Part shown: piece by piece, positions 9,276 through 18,694 of the stretch | How the letters are laid out: every line of letters starts with the position of its first letter | Position numbering within the stretch: position 1 is the stretch's first letter | Assembly: GCA_012960035.1 (NCBI GenBank) | Contig: DUBZ01000041.1 | Coordinates: 43,754-107,753 of the forward strand | Direction: 5' to 3' | DNA: 64,000 nt | From: Myxococcales bacterium | Lineage (GTDB): Bacteria > Myxococcota_A > UBA9160 > UBA4427 | Translations under genes and position numbers: made by a program | The notes under the pieces: generated by a model | The model's input: the letters and a program-made list of their open reading frames with translations, nothing else | Databases searched by the model: none | Told to the model about the DNA's origin: nothing

Positions 9276-9875
9276 CTAGAACCGATACAGCACACCGAGC
9301 CCAATCGAGACGTGGTCAAGGTCTTTCACATCGCCGACGGTCCACACGTAGGTGGCCTCGGCGGTCACAGCAATGTGATCGTTGTAGTAGAAGTCAACGC
9401 CCCCGCCCCCGCGAAACTGCCAGTCTGCGTTGCTCTGACTGATCGAGCTACTCCGGTCGCGATGCTTCACGATCGTTGCCGCGATTCCGAGGCCCCCGAG
9501 CACAAAGGGCTGAACCCGCCCGCCCAATGGATAGATGCGGGTATTTGCGCCGGTGCTGATGAGCTGCAGGTCCTGTCGTTCGTCGGGAAAAAAATCGTCG
9601 ATCCATTCGAACTCCAACTCAGCGGATACCCACTGATTGACCCGTTGGCCGACGCGGAAGTTGAACCCGGCCGTGTCCTCGGCGCCCGCCTTGCGATTGC
9701 TGCTGGGCCAGGCTTCTGCCACGTAGACCCCCGAAACCGAGACATAGGTTCCGGTGCGAGAAAAGTCGGAATTCGATTCGTCGTCCGGATCTTCCGCAGC
9801 CGCGGTCAGGGCGAGCCCGAACGTGGTGAGCATGGCAACCCATGTGGCCAGCAGCAGACTTCGAAGCGCGCGCAT
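9276..9875 (-). CDS. Outer-membrane beta-barrel protein (OmpW/OmpA-barrel-like)
   Basis: Signal peptide 'MRALRSLLLATWVAMLTTFGLALTAAAE'; 'GGGGVDFYYNDHIAVTAEATYVWTVGDVKDLDHVSIGLGVLYRF' with C-terminal F. Confidence 0.8.
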   Translation of the reverse strand: MRALRSLLLATWVAMLTTFGLALTAAAEDPDDESNSDFSRTGTYVSVSGVYVAEAWPSSNRKAGAEDTAGFNFRVGQRVNQWVSAELEFEWIDDFFPDERQDLQLISTGANTRIYPLGGRVQPFVLGGLGIAATIVKHRDRSSSISQSNADWQFRGGGGVDFYYNDHIAVTAEATYVWTVGDVKDLDHVSIGLGVLYRF

Positions 9876-10001
9876 CCGATCCCCTTCGGTAGTTCCCGCG
9901 CTCAGGCGGGCTTGAGAGTCACCTAACCCTACCACTTGAGAGCGCGGGCGTGTCGCGGAATCGTCGGTACTGAATGCAACCGGGCCGGCGAATTTGGGGC
10001 G

Positions 10002-10628
10002 CTAGCGTGCTGGCGCGCAGAGCAGCATTCGGGCAACGAAGGCTTGGATTCGTTCGACGAGGATGTCGGAAGAATCGTCTACTTCGCGATGGAGCCAGTC
10101 CGCGAGCTGAACCTGGTAGACGGCGCTCACCATCTTGACCAGGAGTTCCGGATCACCGTCTTCGAACACACCTTCGTCGATGCCGCGCTGGATCGTCTTG
10201 GCTTGCTCGCTCACGTTGGCGTGCCAGTGGTCGGGGGTCGGCTGCGGCATGTCTCCGGATCCGACCGCCCAGGCGTTGCCTTCGCGCAGGTGAATTCGCA
10301 GAAAGTCTGGGTTCGCGAGCAGGTATTCGACGGTCACCCGAACTCGATTCATCATGACCTTCAGCGGAGGCCCTTCTGAAACGGCGCTGGAGAGGGCCAT
10401 GACCTCGTCAATTCGCTGATTTCGAATCGCCGCAAAGAGTTCGACTTTGCCCGGAAATGTTGCGTACAGGGTCTTGAGCGAGATCCCCGCTTCGAGGGCG
10501 ACCTCGCCCATCCTCGCGTCCGCAAAGCCTTTTTTCGCGAAGACGGCCTCGGCGGCCTGGGTGATGACTTGCCGGTACATCTTGCGGCGCGCTTCGCGAA
10601 TGCGGTTATTGGGCGCTGACTTTGCCAT
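10002..10628 (-). CDS. TetR/AcrR family transcriptional regulator
   Basis: 'YRQVITQAAEAVFAKKGFADARMGEVALEAGISLKTLYATFPGKVELFAAI' TetR HTH; possible upstream start at 10652. Confidence 0.92.
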   Translation of the reverse strand: MAKSAPNNRIREARRKMYRQVITQAAEAVFAKKGFADARMGEVALEAGISLKTLYATFPGKVELFAAIRNQRIDEVMALSSAVSEGPPLKVMMNRVRVTVEYLLANPDFLRIHLREGNAWAVGSGDMPQPTPDHWHANVSEQAKTIQRGIDEGVFEDGDPELLVKMVSAVYQVQLADWLHREVDDSSDILVERIQAFVARMLLCAPAR

Positions 10629-10727
10629 AGGGCTCCACTTCGACGCGGCCAAAAGGGGACGACCGTGGCCTGGACGCCATTATGCCTGCCGGCAAAATAA
10701 TTGCGGCTCGCGTTTAGAAAACCTCGC

Positions 10728-10762
10728 ATTCGTATTGGATAATTATTATTATCCATCCGAAT
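10728..10762. promoter_or_regulatory. Candidate TetR-type operator (extended palindrome) upstream of the TetR gene
   Basis: ATTCG-tat-TGGATAAT-tatt-ATTATCCA-tc-CGAAT: 8-bp perfect inner arms plus 5-bp perfect outer arms, 100 nt upstream of the 10628 start. Confidence 0.55.
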
Positions 10763-10879
10763 CGCCCGCTGGCTCCAGGTGTTTAAGTCCAACGCGGTGC
10801 CCAAACGTACTTCTGGAGCTTGTGGGCGATTGTTTTGTCTGAGGCGCGCGAGTCACGCCTGATTTTTATTTCGACGCTA

Positions 10880-12421
10880 TTACGGGTTGTCGGTTTCCGT
10901 CCGCGCCTTACGAAGGGCCGCGCGCCGCAGCTTCCCGGCGTCGTCGCGCAGGCGCTCGCGTACGAACTCGAATGTGCTCGGGATCTTGTAGTGGACAAGA
11001 TTTGAAGCCACGTGATCGCGAAGCGCAGCCGGCTCCAAGTCGTTCGCGCACTCGATGATCGCGTGGATCGCCTGCCCGAGGTCGTCGTCGGGTAAGCCGA
11101 TGATCGCGCTACTCGCGACGCCGACAAACGCGTCGAGTACCGCTTCGATTTCGGCCGGGTAGATGTTCCGTCCAGCGGACAAGATCATGTCGCTGCGACG
11201 GTCGCCCAGGTAGAGGTAACCGTCGGCGTCGAGGTAGCCCATGTCTCCGACCGACTCCCATCCGTCATCGGTCGTTTGTGCCTGTGCGCCGACGTACTGG
11301 TATGTCGAGCCGGGGCCGCCTGCGGGCATCATGTAGATCTCCCCCATGGTTCCGGCCGGGGCCTCGTGGCCGTCGTCATCCAAGATCTTGATCTTTGCCC
11401 CACCCACCGGTGTGCCGACGGAGCCAGGATGTTCAAGCCATTCACGGCCGGTGATGAAGGTGCCGCCGATGCGTTCGCTCGGACCAAAGGCTTCGTGCAT
11501 GACGTCGGCTCCCAACCAATCGATCCAATTTCGCATCAACCATGCAGGGCAGGGCGCGCCGCCCGTCATCACGAATTCGAGCGATGAGACGTCGAAGGCT
11601 TGGCGTTCTTCTGCGGGCAAGCGCCAGATGCGGTGCATCATCGTCGGCACCAAACCGAGGCGGTCGACACTGTGCTTTTCGACGAGTTCGAGTGTGCGAC
11701 GCGCGTCGAACCGTTCCATGCTGACCACCATGCAGCCGGCGAATAACGCCTGCCAAGCAGAACTCCACGGGGCCGCGTGATAAAGGGGACCGGGCACCAA
11801 CACTGCACGTTTGGCTTTGAATATGGCCGATGCGAAGTTCTCGTCATAGACGGCTGGGTTCGACGCCACGATCAGTTTTGGAAGACCCGTACTTCCACCC
11901 GACGCCATCGCACGTTCGTTGGGCGGGATCTGATCCGGAAGCGGAGCATCGGAGAGATCGTCGCTCGGCTCGAAGCCAACCGGGATGCAGGAGACACCGC
12001 TGTCGTCGCTGTCGGCGCCGATGATCAGCTTTGGTTGAGCACGTGCGACGATGGCGCGGCGCTCCGGGGCCGCAAGCCGATTTGAAACTGGATTCGGAAC
12101 CGCGCCCAATCGCCACACCGCGAGGCACGCGACAAAAAAATCGACACAGTTCGGGAGTGTGATCGTCGCCCGATCCCCGAAGCCGAGACCACGAGCGGCG
12201 TACGCACGCGCCAGCCGGTTCGCGGATTTGTCGAAGTCGCCGCGCGTCAGCGCACCGTCATCGCAGATGATCGCGGGCGCATCGGGGGCTGCGATTGCCA
12301 GGGCTTCCAATCGAGCCCCGTAACTTTGTTGAGCCAAGCGGTGACCTCGAAGCGGGTGGGCGGGTTTCCCGGGCGAGTCTATCGCGTCGCGCCCCGGGCG
12401 CTTTCGACGTGAGGCCGTCAC
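10880..12421 (-). CDS. Class I adenylate-forming enzyme (acyl-CoA synthetase)
   Basis: 513 aa; 'MASGGSTGLPKLIVASNP', 'YLYLGDRRSDMILSAGRNIYPAEIEAVL'. Confidence 0.93.
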   Translation of the reverse strand: MTASRRKRPGRDAIDSPGKPAHPLRGHRLAQQSYGARLEALAIAAPDAPAIICDDGALTRGDFDKSANRLARAYAARGLGFGDRATITLPNCVDFFVACLAVWRLGAVPNPVSNRLAAPERRAIVARAQPKLIIGADSDDSGVSCIPVGFEPSDDLSDAPLPDQIPPNERAMASGGSTGLPKLIVASNPAVYDENFASAIFKAKRAVLVPGPLYHAAPWSSAWQALFAGCMVVSMERFDARRTLELVEKHSVDRLGLVPTMMHRIWRLPAEERQAFDVSSLEFVMTGGAPCPAWLMRNWIDWLGADVMHEAFGPSERIGGTFITGREWLEHPGSVGTPVGGAKIKILDDDGHEAPAGTMGEIYMMPAGGPGSTYQYVGAQAQTTDDGWESVGDMGYLDADGYLYLGDRRSDMILSAGRNIYPAEIEAVLDAFVGVASSAIIGLPDDDLGQAIHAIIECANDLEPAALRDHVASNLVHYKIPSTFEFVRERLRDDAGKLRRAALRKARTETDNP

Positions 12422-12718
12422 CTCGCGTTCGGTGGCCGCGCATGGCTACAAGCTCATGGCTTACCAGGACGAGGACGAATTCGAAGCGACGATTGTCGCA
12501 GTGGCCCGCGACCTGGCCCGAGCCGGCTCCGACTTGGCGCGGTGAATCGCTGGATCGCCGGGCAACATTCGTGGTTACGACCAGATCAAGGCCGATCGCC
12601 CCGACGCTGCGGGGATCGAACGCGAAGCCCTGATTCCTGCATCGCGCGAGGGACGCGACCCGAAATAACTCGGACATCAAGCTTCGCTGCGGTTGTCCTA
12701 TGTTCTGCCGCCGTGAAG

Positions 12719-13951
12719 ATGACCCCTCGAAGAAACGTTGTGTCCCTTGCCGTTGCACTGATCGCAGCCGCCGGTTGCGTCTTCGCGACCCACGCCGCCG
12801 CCCACACCAAGAGCATTTCGTATTCGAGCTGGGTCTTCAGTGAAGACGGCGCGAGTGTTCGCGTGCGCGTCTCGCTACTCGAGCTTTCGCGACTGGGTGT
12901 CGTCATAAACGGCGAAATCGACGACGAGCAAGTCGGCGGTTACCTTGAGGATCGGCTGCGTTTGTTTTCGGGCGGTGAGCGCTGCGCTGCGGCGAACCCG
13001 GCAAAGCAGGTCGGTGCTCCCCAGGGTTGGGTGATCTTCGAATGGCAATCGAGCTGTGCGGTGTCGGGCGAGCAGGTAATCGAAAGCTCGATCCTGCTCG
13101 ATGCGGCGCCGAGCCACATTCACTTTGCGCGGGTGCACGCCAGCGACGCACCGATGCGCGAGCGCGTGCTCAGCGCGCGCGAACCGAGTTGGTCGGTTGA
13201 GGACGAATCGGGCGATGCATCGGGGCAAGCGCAGGCGGGTACGTCTGTCGCCGGCTACGTGCGGATCGGTGTCGAACACATCGGTTCCGGTTGGGATCAC
13301 CTCGCGTTCGTTTTTGCGCTGTTGCTTCTAGCGGGAAGCGCCCGTGAGGTTGCGCGCTTGGTCACGGGCTTCACCCTGGCGCATAGCGTCACCTTGGCGC
13401 TCGCGGTGTTGGGTGTGCTGAACCCCGAGCCCGCGCCGATCGAAGCGCTGATCGGATTCTCCATCGCGCTCGTGGCCGCAGAAAATACTTGGCTCATCGC
13501 GGGGCGCGGTTGGTCAATTCCTTCCGTCGCGGTTCTTGGACTGCTCGCGATGATGGGCTTGTCGCTCGCCGGCATGGGTCTCATTCCCTGGATGATCCTG
13601 TTCGGGATCGCGCTCTTCACGGCCTGTCACTTTGGCCTGCTCGCAACCGTGCAATCGCCCGCAAATCTCCGCGTGGCTGTCGCCTTCGCTTTCGGTTTGA
13701 TTCATGGGTTCGGTTTTGCGGGCGTTCTCGTCGAGATGTCGCTCCCGACCGACCGGTTGATCGCCGCTTTGTTCGGCTTCAACGTCGGCGTCGAGCTAGG
13801 ACAGTTGGCGGTCGTGGCTCTGGTTTGGCCGGCGCTCCGGTTGCTTGCGCGGCCTTCGACGGCGTGGGTTCACGGCTGGACTACCGAACTGGGCTCGGCT
13901 GCGGTGTGCGGGCTCGGGCTGTTTTGGTTCGTGACCCGCAGCTTCGCTTGA
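12719..13951 (+). CDS. HupE/UreJ family membrane protein
   Basis: 'HIGSGWDHLAFVFALLLLAGSAREVARLVTGFTLAHSVTLALAVL'; N-terminal signal peptide and periplasmic domain. Confidence 0.85.
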   Translation: MTPRRNVVSLAVALIAAAGCVFATHAAAHTKSISYSSWVFSEDGASVRVRVSLLELSRLGVVINGEIDDEQVGGYLEDRLRLFSGGERCAAANPAKQVGAPQGWVIFEWQSSCAVSGEQVIESSILLDAAPSHIHFARVHASDAPMRERVLSAREPSWSVEDESGDASGQAQAGTSVAGYVRIGVEHIGSGWDHLAFVFALLLLAGSAREVARLVTGFTLAHSVTLALAVLGVLNPEPAPIEALIGFSIALVAAENTWLIAGRGWSIPSVAVLGLLAMMGLSLAGMGLIPWMILFGIALFTACHFGLLATVQSPANLRVAVAFAFGLIHGFGFAGVLVEMSLPTDRLIAALFGFNVGVELGQLAVVALVWPALRLLARPSTAWVHGWTTELGSAAVCGLGLFWFVTRSFA

Positions 13952-13983
13952 AAGTTTGAGCGGGATCGTTCAGCATTGCGTCC

Positions 13984-14619
13984 ATGTTGTTTTCCCGAAA
14001 GCCCGTTGAAATTCCGACCGCCGAAGAGGCCCTTCCTGGCCGAAGTGAACCCTTGCCCGTTGCCGGCGTCCACGCCGTAAACGGCAACCCGACCGTGCCC
14101 CCCTTCGAGGGGATGGAACAGTTGATCGTCGGGATGGGTTGCTTTTGGGGGGCCGAACGAAAATTTTGGGAAGCGCCCGGTGTCTTCTCGACCGCGGTGG
14201 GTTACGCGGCGGGCCCCACGCCGAACCCGACCTATGAAGAAGTCTGTTCCGGACGCACCGGGCACAACGAAGTGGTGCTCGTGGTCTATGACCCCAAGCT
14301 GACCAATATCGAGGCCATGCTCGCTGTCTTTTGGGAGTCGCATGACCCCACCCAAGGGATGCGTCAGGGCAACGATGCCGGCACGCAGTACCGCTCGGGG
14401 ATCTACGCGTTGAGTGCGACGGACCGCGCTGCAGCCGAGCACAGCCGCGACGTGTTCCAGAAGGTCGTGAGCGAAGCGGGTGGGCCAGAAATTACGACCG
14501 AAGTGTTGGACGCGCCGACGTTCTACTACGCCGAAGATTATCACCAGCAGTACTTGGCGAAGAATCCGAATGGGTACTGCGGCCTTGGCGGGACGGGTCT
14601 TTGTTATCCGCCGCAGTAG
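13984..14619 (+). CDS. msrA: Peptide-methionine (S)-S-oxide reductase
   Basis: '[13 protein letters not shown]', '[33 protein letters not shown]', 'GTQYRSGIY'. Confidence 0.96.
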   Translation: MLFSRKPVEIPTAEEALPGRSEPLPVAGVHAVNGNPTVPPFEGMEQLIVGMGCFWGAERKFWEAPGVFSTAVGYAAGPTPNPTYEEVCSGRTGHNEVVLVVYDPKLTNIEAMLAVFWESHDPTQGMRQGNDAGTQYRSGIYALSATDRAAAEHSRDVFQKVVSEAGGPEITTEVLDAPTFYYAEDYHQQYLAKNPNGYCGLGGTGLCYPPQ

Positions 14620-14639
14620 TCCGCCCCGGAGTTCGCGCG

Positions 14640-16214
14640 TTACCAGAAGTAGTGATTACTCGACAAATGCGCGCGCACCGCGGCTTCGAGGTTCGCGTAA
14701 CGCTCGGCGCTCGCAACGCGCTTGACCCGTTGCATGGGGAGCGGCTCGGCGCCGCCATTGCCGTACGCAATGAACTCGCGATTGAAGGTCGCAGTGTTCG
14801 TGGAGCGAAGGTAGTTCCAGAGTTCAGGATCGCGGTCGTCGGTCAAACGAAACTGATGTCGTAGCCGGAAGAAGGCGTGAAACTCCAAACGGTTGACCAT
14901 GACTTGGGCTGCGCTGCCCGCGAGCAGCACCGCGATGACGCTCGCCGCCACGATGATGCGAAGCCAACCCGGTTCTAGCGTGCGAAGTCGATCGAATACG
15001 ATCAGCGCTGGAAGCGACACCACGGGAAGGCCAAAAAGTAAATAGCGCGCGCCGTAACTCGCTTCGCCGGTCCAGTAGGTGTAGTTGGCGTAGATAAAGA
15101 ACATGGTCAGAAAGAGGGCCCATGCCACGACGAGTTCGAAGCGATGACGCTTCCAGAACGCGCGCATCCCGAGAAGAGCGATCGCGAGCATGGGGAAGTG
15201 GATGAAGATGCTGAACCGGGGTGAGAACAAGTAAGCCGGCAGCGAATTGGCGAGACTTCCGCCGAAGAGATTGGTCTCGCGCTCGTAGCCCATGTTCGTG
15301 GGAGAGCCGAACTTCAAGTTGTTGATCCAAAGAAGCACTGCCAGAAGGATGAGCAGCGGAACGACGCCGCAGCGCACGTAAGTGGTGAAATTGTTGCGCA
15401 CGTTAGAAGTGAAGTGGGAGATCGGGTTGGCAGCTCCATCCCAATCCGCGAGCGCGATCGCGACACCGAAGATTGCGATGAAGGGAAGGAATGCCGTTTT
15501 TACGGCGCAGAGCAGGGCGAGGAAAATGACGCAACAGAGAAGCGTTCGAGGTTTCACCTTCGCGTCTTTTTTGGCTTCCTCGACGCATCGGACGAGATAC
15601 AGGAAGGCCGCCGAAAACAACAGCACCTGATAGATCTGAGACGACTGCGCCCTGGAGTAGTGCCAAAGATACGTCGAGTAGAGACAAGCGAGCACGAAGA
15701 CCGCGGCGGTCTCACGACGGGGTGTGAAGTGATTGGCGAGCTGATAGAGCACCGTCGCGAGCAGAAGCGTCAGCAGCAAATTGAAGCCATTAAACAGCTC
15801 GACGCGCCGAGTGATTTCGAACGGACCTGTAGGCTTGCCGAAGATCGAAGTGGGTGAGTCGGGAGGGCGGCCGCCGAAGATGAAGCGCTCGGCCGCGATC
15901 GGGATTGCGTAGATCCAGGTGTTCGCGATGCCGTATTTCGAATACCATTTCCCCGAGTTAGGGTTGAATACGAAGTACGGCGCACCCGGTGGCAAGCTTT
16001 CCGCGACACTCGCGCGCACTTCGAGGGTGCCTCGATAGACCAGAGACTCGGCTTCCATCTCCCATGCGATGACGTCGCCGTCGTACCGCACTGCCGGCAT
16101 CGAGAACAGGCTGACCACGAAGACCGCTCCGAGCAGGACCGCGAGTATGGAGTCGCGACCGGACGTCACTGGCGCGCTCCCCGGTGCACTTTCCGAATTG
16201 ACCGACTCGCTCAT
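14640..16214 (-). CDS. Polytopic membrane protein (dolichyl-phosphate mannosyltransferase-like)
   Basis: 'MSESVNSES...'; multi-TM with 'KWYSKYGIANTWIYAIP' and 'EASYGARYLLFGLPV'; start at 16214 overlaps the end of 16211..16858. Confidence 0.65.
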   Translation of the reverse strand: MSESVNSESAPGSAPVTSGRDSILAVLLGAVFVVSLFSMPAVRYDGDVIAWEMEAESLVYRGTLEVRASVAESLPPGAPYFVFNPNSGKWYSKYGIANTWIYAIPIAAERFIFGGRPPDSPTSIFGKPTGPFEITRRVELFNGFNLLLTLLLATVLYQLANHFTPRRETAAVFVLACLYSTYLWHYSRAQSSQIYQVLLFSAAFLYLVRCVEEAKKDAKVKPRTLLCCVIFLALLCAVKTAFLPFIAIFGVAIALADWDGAANPISHFTSNVRNNFTTYVRCGVVPLLILLAVLLWINNLKFGSPTNMGYERETNLFGGSLANSLPAYLFSPRFSIFIHFPMLAIALLGMRAFWKRHRFELVVAWALFLTMFFIYANYTYWTGEASYGARYLLFGLPVVSLPALIVFDRLRTLEPGWLRIIVAASVIAVLLAGSAAQVMVNRLEFHAFFRLRHQFRLTDDRDPELWNYLRSTNTATFNREFIAYGNGGAEPLPMQRVKRVASAERYANLEAAVRAHLSSNHYFW

Positions 16215-16858
16215 ATGTGGGCCCCGAAGGCTAAGATCAATTGCGCCACGAAGTAGAACGGCAAGCCCCAGGCGCCGTTCCAGAATCCCGGAGCGACAAA
16301 CTTGTCGCGCGCGACGGCAAAGTCCGAAAGATAGAAGAGCAGGGCACCCACGAAGATGTCGGGTCGATCGTGGAGCGAAGCGGCTCCCGTTGCGGCCACG
16401 AGCATGCTCGAGATGACGATCGTGTATGCGAGCACTGGAACGCGCATGTCCGTATCTACGTTGGGTGTGAGCCAGCGCAAAACCGCTCGGCCGATGACGA
16501 CGACGGCAACGAGCGCGATCCCGGCGGCTTGGAAGTCCACGCCAATCGAGAGGAAGGCGGCGGCGTAGGCGACGTGTCCGAGCAAAAAACTGACAAGTCC
16601 GGCCTTGAAGGTCTTGTCGTTGTTTTCTGGGATGAGAAGAACGTCGCCGGCCATGGAGAGCACGAGGCCCAATAAAATAACTGCGCCGTAGGGGGTGTTG
16701 AGCGCACCCGTGACCAATGCGAGGACGACGAAGCCGGCGGCCGCGATGGGCTTGGAGATCCAAACGCCTAGGTGCGAGCCGCGGCGCTTGGCGATCAGCA
16801 GTGCGGCGAGGGCGAAGAGAGTTGTAGCAGTTGGGAGGGCGGGGTCGATCGCAGGCAT
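16211..16858 (-). CDS. Lysoplasmalogenase (YhhN family)
   Basis: 'SMAGDVLLIPENNDKTFKAGLVSFLLGHVAYAAAF', 'VGALLFYLSDFAVARDKF', 'YFVAQLILAFGA'. Confidence 0.88.
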   Translation of the reverse strand: MPAIDPALPTATTLFALAALLIAKRRGSHLGVWISKPIAAAGFVVLALVTGALNTPYGAVILLGLVLSMAGDVLLIPENNDKTFKAGLVSFLLGHVAYAAAFLSIGVDFQAAGIALVAVVVIGRAVLRWLTPNVDTDMRVPVLAYTIVISSMLVAATGAASLHDRPDIFVGALLFYLSDFAVARDKFVAPGFWNGAWGLPFYFVAQLILAFGAHI

Positions 16859-16895
16859 CCGTTCATGCTAGCGGAAGACGCCAGCGATACTGAGT

Positions 16896-16925
16896 GGCAC
16901 CCCGCTCCGTAGGAAGCGGGGTGCC
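16896..16925 (-). terminator. Strong hairpin downstream of the TonB-receptor remnant (no U-tract)
   Basis: GGCACCCCGCT (16896-16906) / AGCGGGGTGCC (16915-16925), 11-bp perfect stem, 8-nt loop. Confidence 0.5.
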
Positions 16926-16943
16926 CGAGCTAGGCGTCGCTCC

Positions 16944-17357
16944 TCAGAAGTCGCGGGTAACCTTGCCGTAAAACATGCGCGGGATCTTCGTGCCGGAAAT
17001 GAACTGCTCCGAGTTCCATTCCTTGTGCTCCGCGTCGAGGAGGTTCTCGACGGTGAAGGCAAGGGGCACGTTCTCCGCAGCGTTCCAAGCCGTTTGAATA
17101 TCAACCTTGGGGTACGCGTCCAGGCTGTCGCCGAATACGTCCGCGACTTTGCTGGTGATCACGTATGCCGCGGCCGGAGCTTCGAAAGCGCGTTCAGCCT
17201 TTTTCGAGACCGACGTCAGCTCCATCGACATGAGATCTTCGAGGTCGAAGGACGCGAGATCGATGTCCTCCTCCGCTGCGACGACACCGCCATTCAGCAC
17301 GCAGAGCGAACAAATCGCCGTCATCAAAAAGCTTGGCTTCAGCCTTAGATTTGTCAT
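16944..17357 (-). pseudogene. Internally deleted TonB-dependent receptor (signal peptide + plug start fused in frame to the C-terminal barrel end)
   Basis: 'DLASFDLEDLMSMELTSVSKKAERAFEAPAAAYVITS' followed directly by 'KVADVFGDSLDAYPKVDIQTAWNAAENVPLAFTVENLLDAEHKEWNSEQFISGTKIPRMFYGKVTRDF'; 138 aa. Confidence 0.75.
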
Positions 17358-17616
17358 TTGCCCCTCCGGACACACTGCGCTGGCTCGGGTGGAAGGCCCG
17401 GGCCCATTCAAGTTCTGCAAAGCGCATCGGAAGTCGAAGTTGCATCCTTTAGGTCGGAGAATTGCGGGTCATGTAGAGAAGTACGTTTTCTCAAAGGAGA
17501 GTGAGGAATGCCCCGGTTTCAGCTTGGAATCGGCGCGAAATTCCCCAGGGAAGCGGGGGGTGGGGCGATACGGGAAACCTTCGCCGTCGCGGAATGGGTT
17601 GCTCGGTGTTTCGGTG

Positions 17617-18636
17617 TTACAGCACAAACTCCGCCATGGTCTGCATGGCATCCGGATCGGTACTGCCGAGGAGCAAGCTCGTTACCGGGCTTTCCCGCCA
17701 TGCATCGAGGCGCTCCTTGATGCGTTCCTTCGGACCACAAAGTGAGATCTCGTCGGCGAATGCATCCGGAACGGCGGCGATGGCTTCGGCGCGTTTGCCG
17801 TCGAGAAAAAGCTCCTGAATCTTCAATGCTTCTTGCTCGTATCCCATGCGACCCATGAGTTCCATGTGGAAGTTTCGGCTTTTTGCCCCCATGCCGCCGA
17901 TGTAAAACCCGAGCATGGCTTTGACTGGCATCAGCGCTTGCTCGAGGTCGTCGACCATGTTGACCATCACGAGCTGAGAAATCTCGAAACCCGGCTTCAT
18001 GTCCTTGAGGGAGTCTGCGTAGATTTCAGGGCGAAACGGGTTCGTGTAAAGCGGCAGCCAGCCGTCCGCAATTTCCGCGGCAAGCGCCACGTTCTTCGGG
18101 CCTTCGGCTCCCATGAAAATCGGGAGGTCGGCGCGTAGGGGATGGGTAATCGAGCGAAGCGGTTTGCCGAGTTGCCAGGCGCCTTCACCCTTGTACGGGA
18201 GTGGGTAGTGGGGGCCGTCACTCGTGACCGGTCCTTCGCGCGCGAGGACCTGACGAATGATGCCAATGTACTCGCGCGTGCGTGAAAGAGGTTTCGAGAA
18301 AGGCTGTCCGTACCAACCTTCGACGACCTGGGGGCCGGAAACACCGAGTCCCAAAATCATGCGCCCTTTGGAAAGGTGGTCGAGGGTGAGTGCGGCCATG
18401 GCGGTCGCCGTGGGGGTTCGCGCAGAAAGCTGCACGACAGAAGTGCCAAGACGAATCTTCGACGTGTGCGCGCCGACCCAGGAAAGCGGCGTAAAGGCGT
18501 CAGACCCCCAGGCTTCAGCGGTCCAAATCGAATCGAAACCAAGCTGTTCCGCGCGCTGCGCCGTTTCGACGACGTTGTCAGAGGGCTGCGCGCCCCAGTA
18601 TCCGAGTTGAAGACCGAGTTTGAGTTCTTGTGCCAT
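17617..18636 (-). CDS. LLM class (F420-dependent-like) oxidoreductase
   Basis: 'MAQELKLGLQLGYWGAQPSDNVVETAQRAEQLGFDSIWTAEAWGSDAFTPLSW', 'LGLGVSGPQVVEGWYGQPF'. Confidence 0.93.
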   Translation of the reverse strand: MAQELKLGLQLGYWGAQPSDNVVETAQRAEQLGFDSIWTAEAWGSDAFTPLSWVGAHTSKIRLGTSVVQLSARTPTATAMAALTLDHLSKGRMILGLGVSGPQVVEGWYGQPFSKPLSRTREYIGIIRQVLAREGPVTSDGPHYPLPYKGEGAWQLGKPLRSITHPLRADLPIFMGAEGPKNVALAAEIADGWLPLYTNPFRPEIYADSLKDMKPGFEISQLVMVNMVDDLEQALMPVKAMLGFYIGGMGAKSRNFHMELMGRMGYEQEALKIQELFLDGKRAEAIAAVPDAFADEISLCGPKERIKERLDAWRESPVTSLLLGSTDPDAMQTMAEFVL

Positions 18637-18694
18637 GACGAATGTTTCTCCTGGATGCAGTGGGATGTGTGCGTTGGGACGGCGAGGGCAGGGC

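Noticed and set aside
12422-12545. Short plus-strand reading 'SRSVAAHGYKLMAYQDEDEFEATIVAVARDLARAGSDLAR*'
   Set aside because: Looks like a C-terminal gene fragment, but no family could be assigned by eye and it is too short to support a call.
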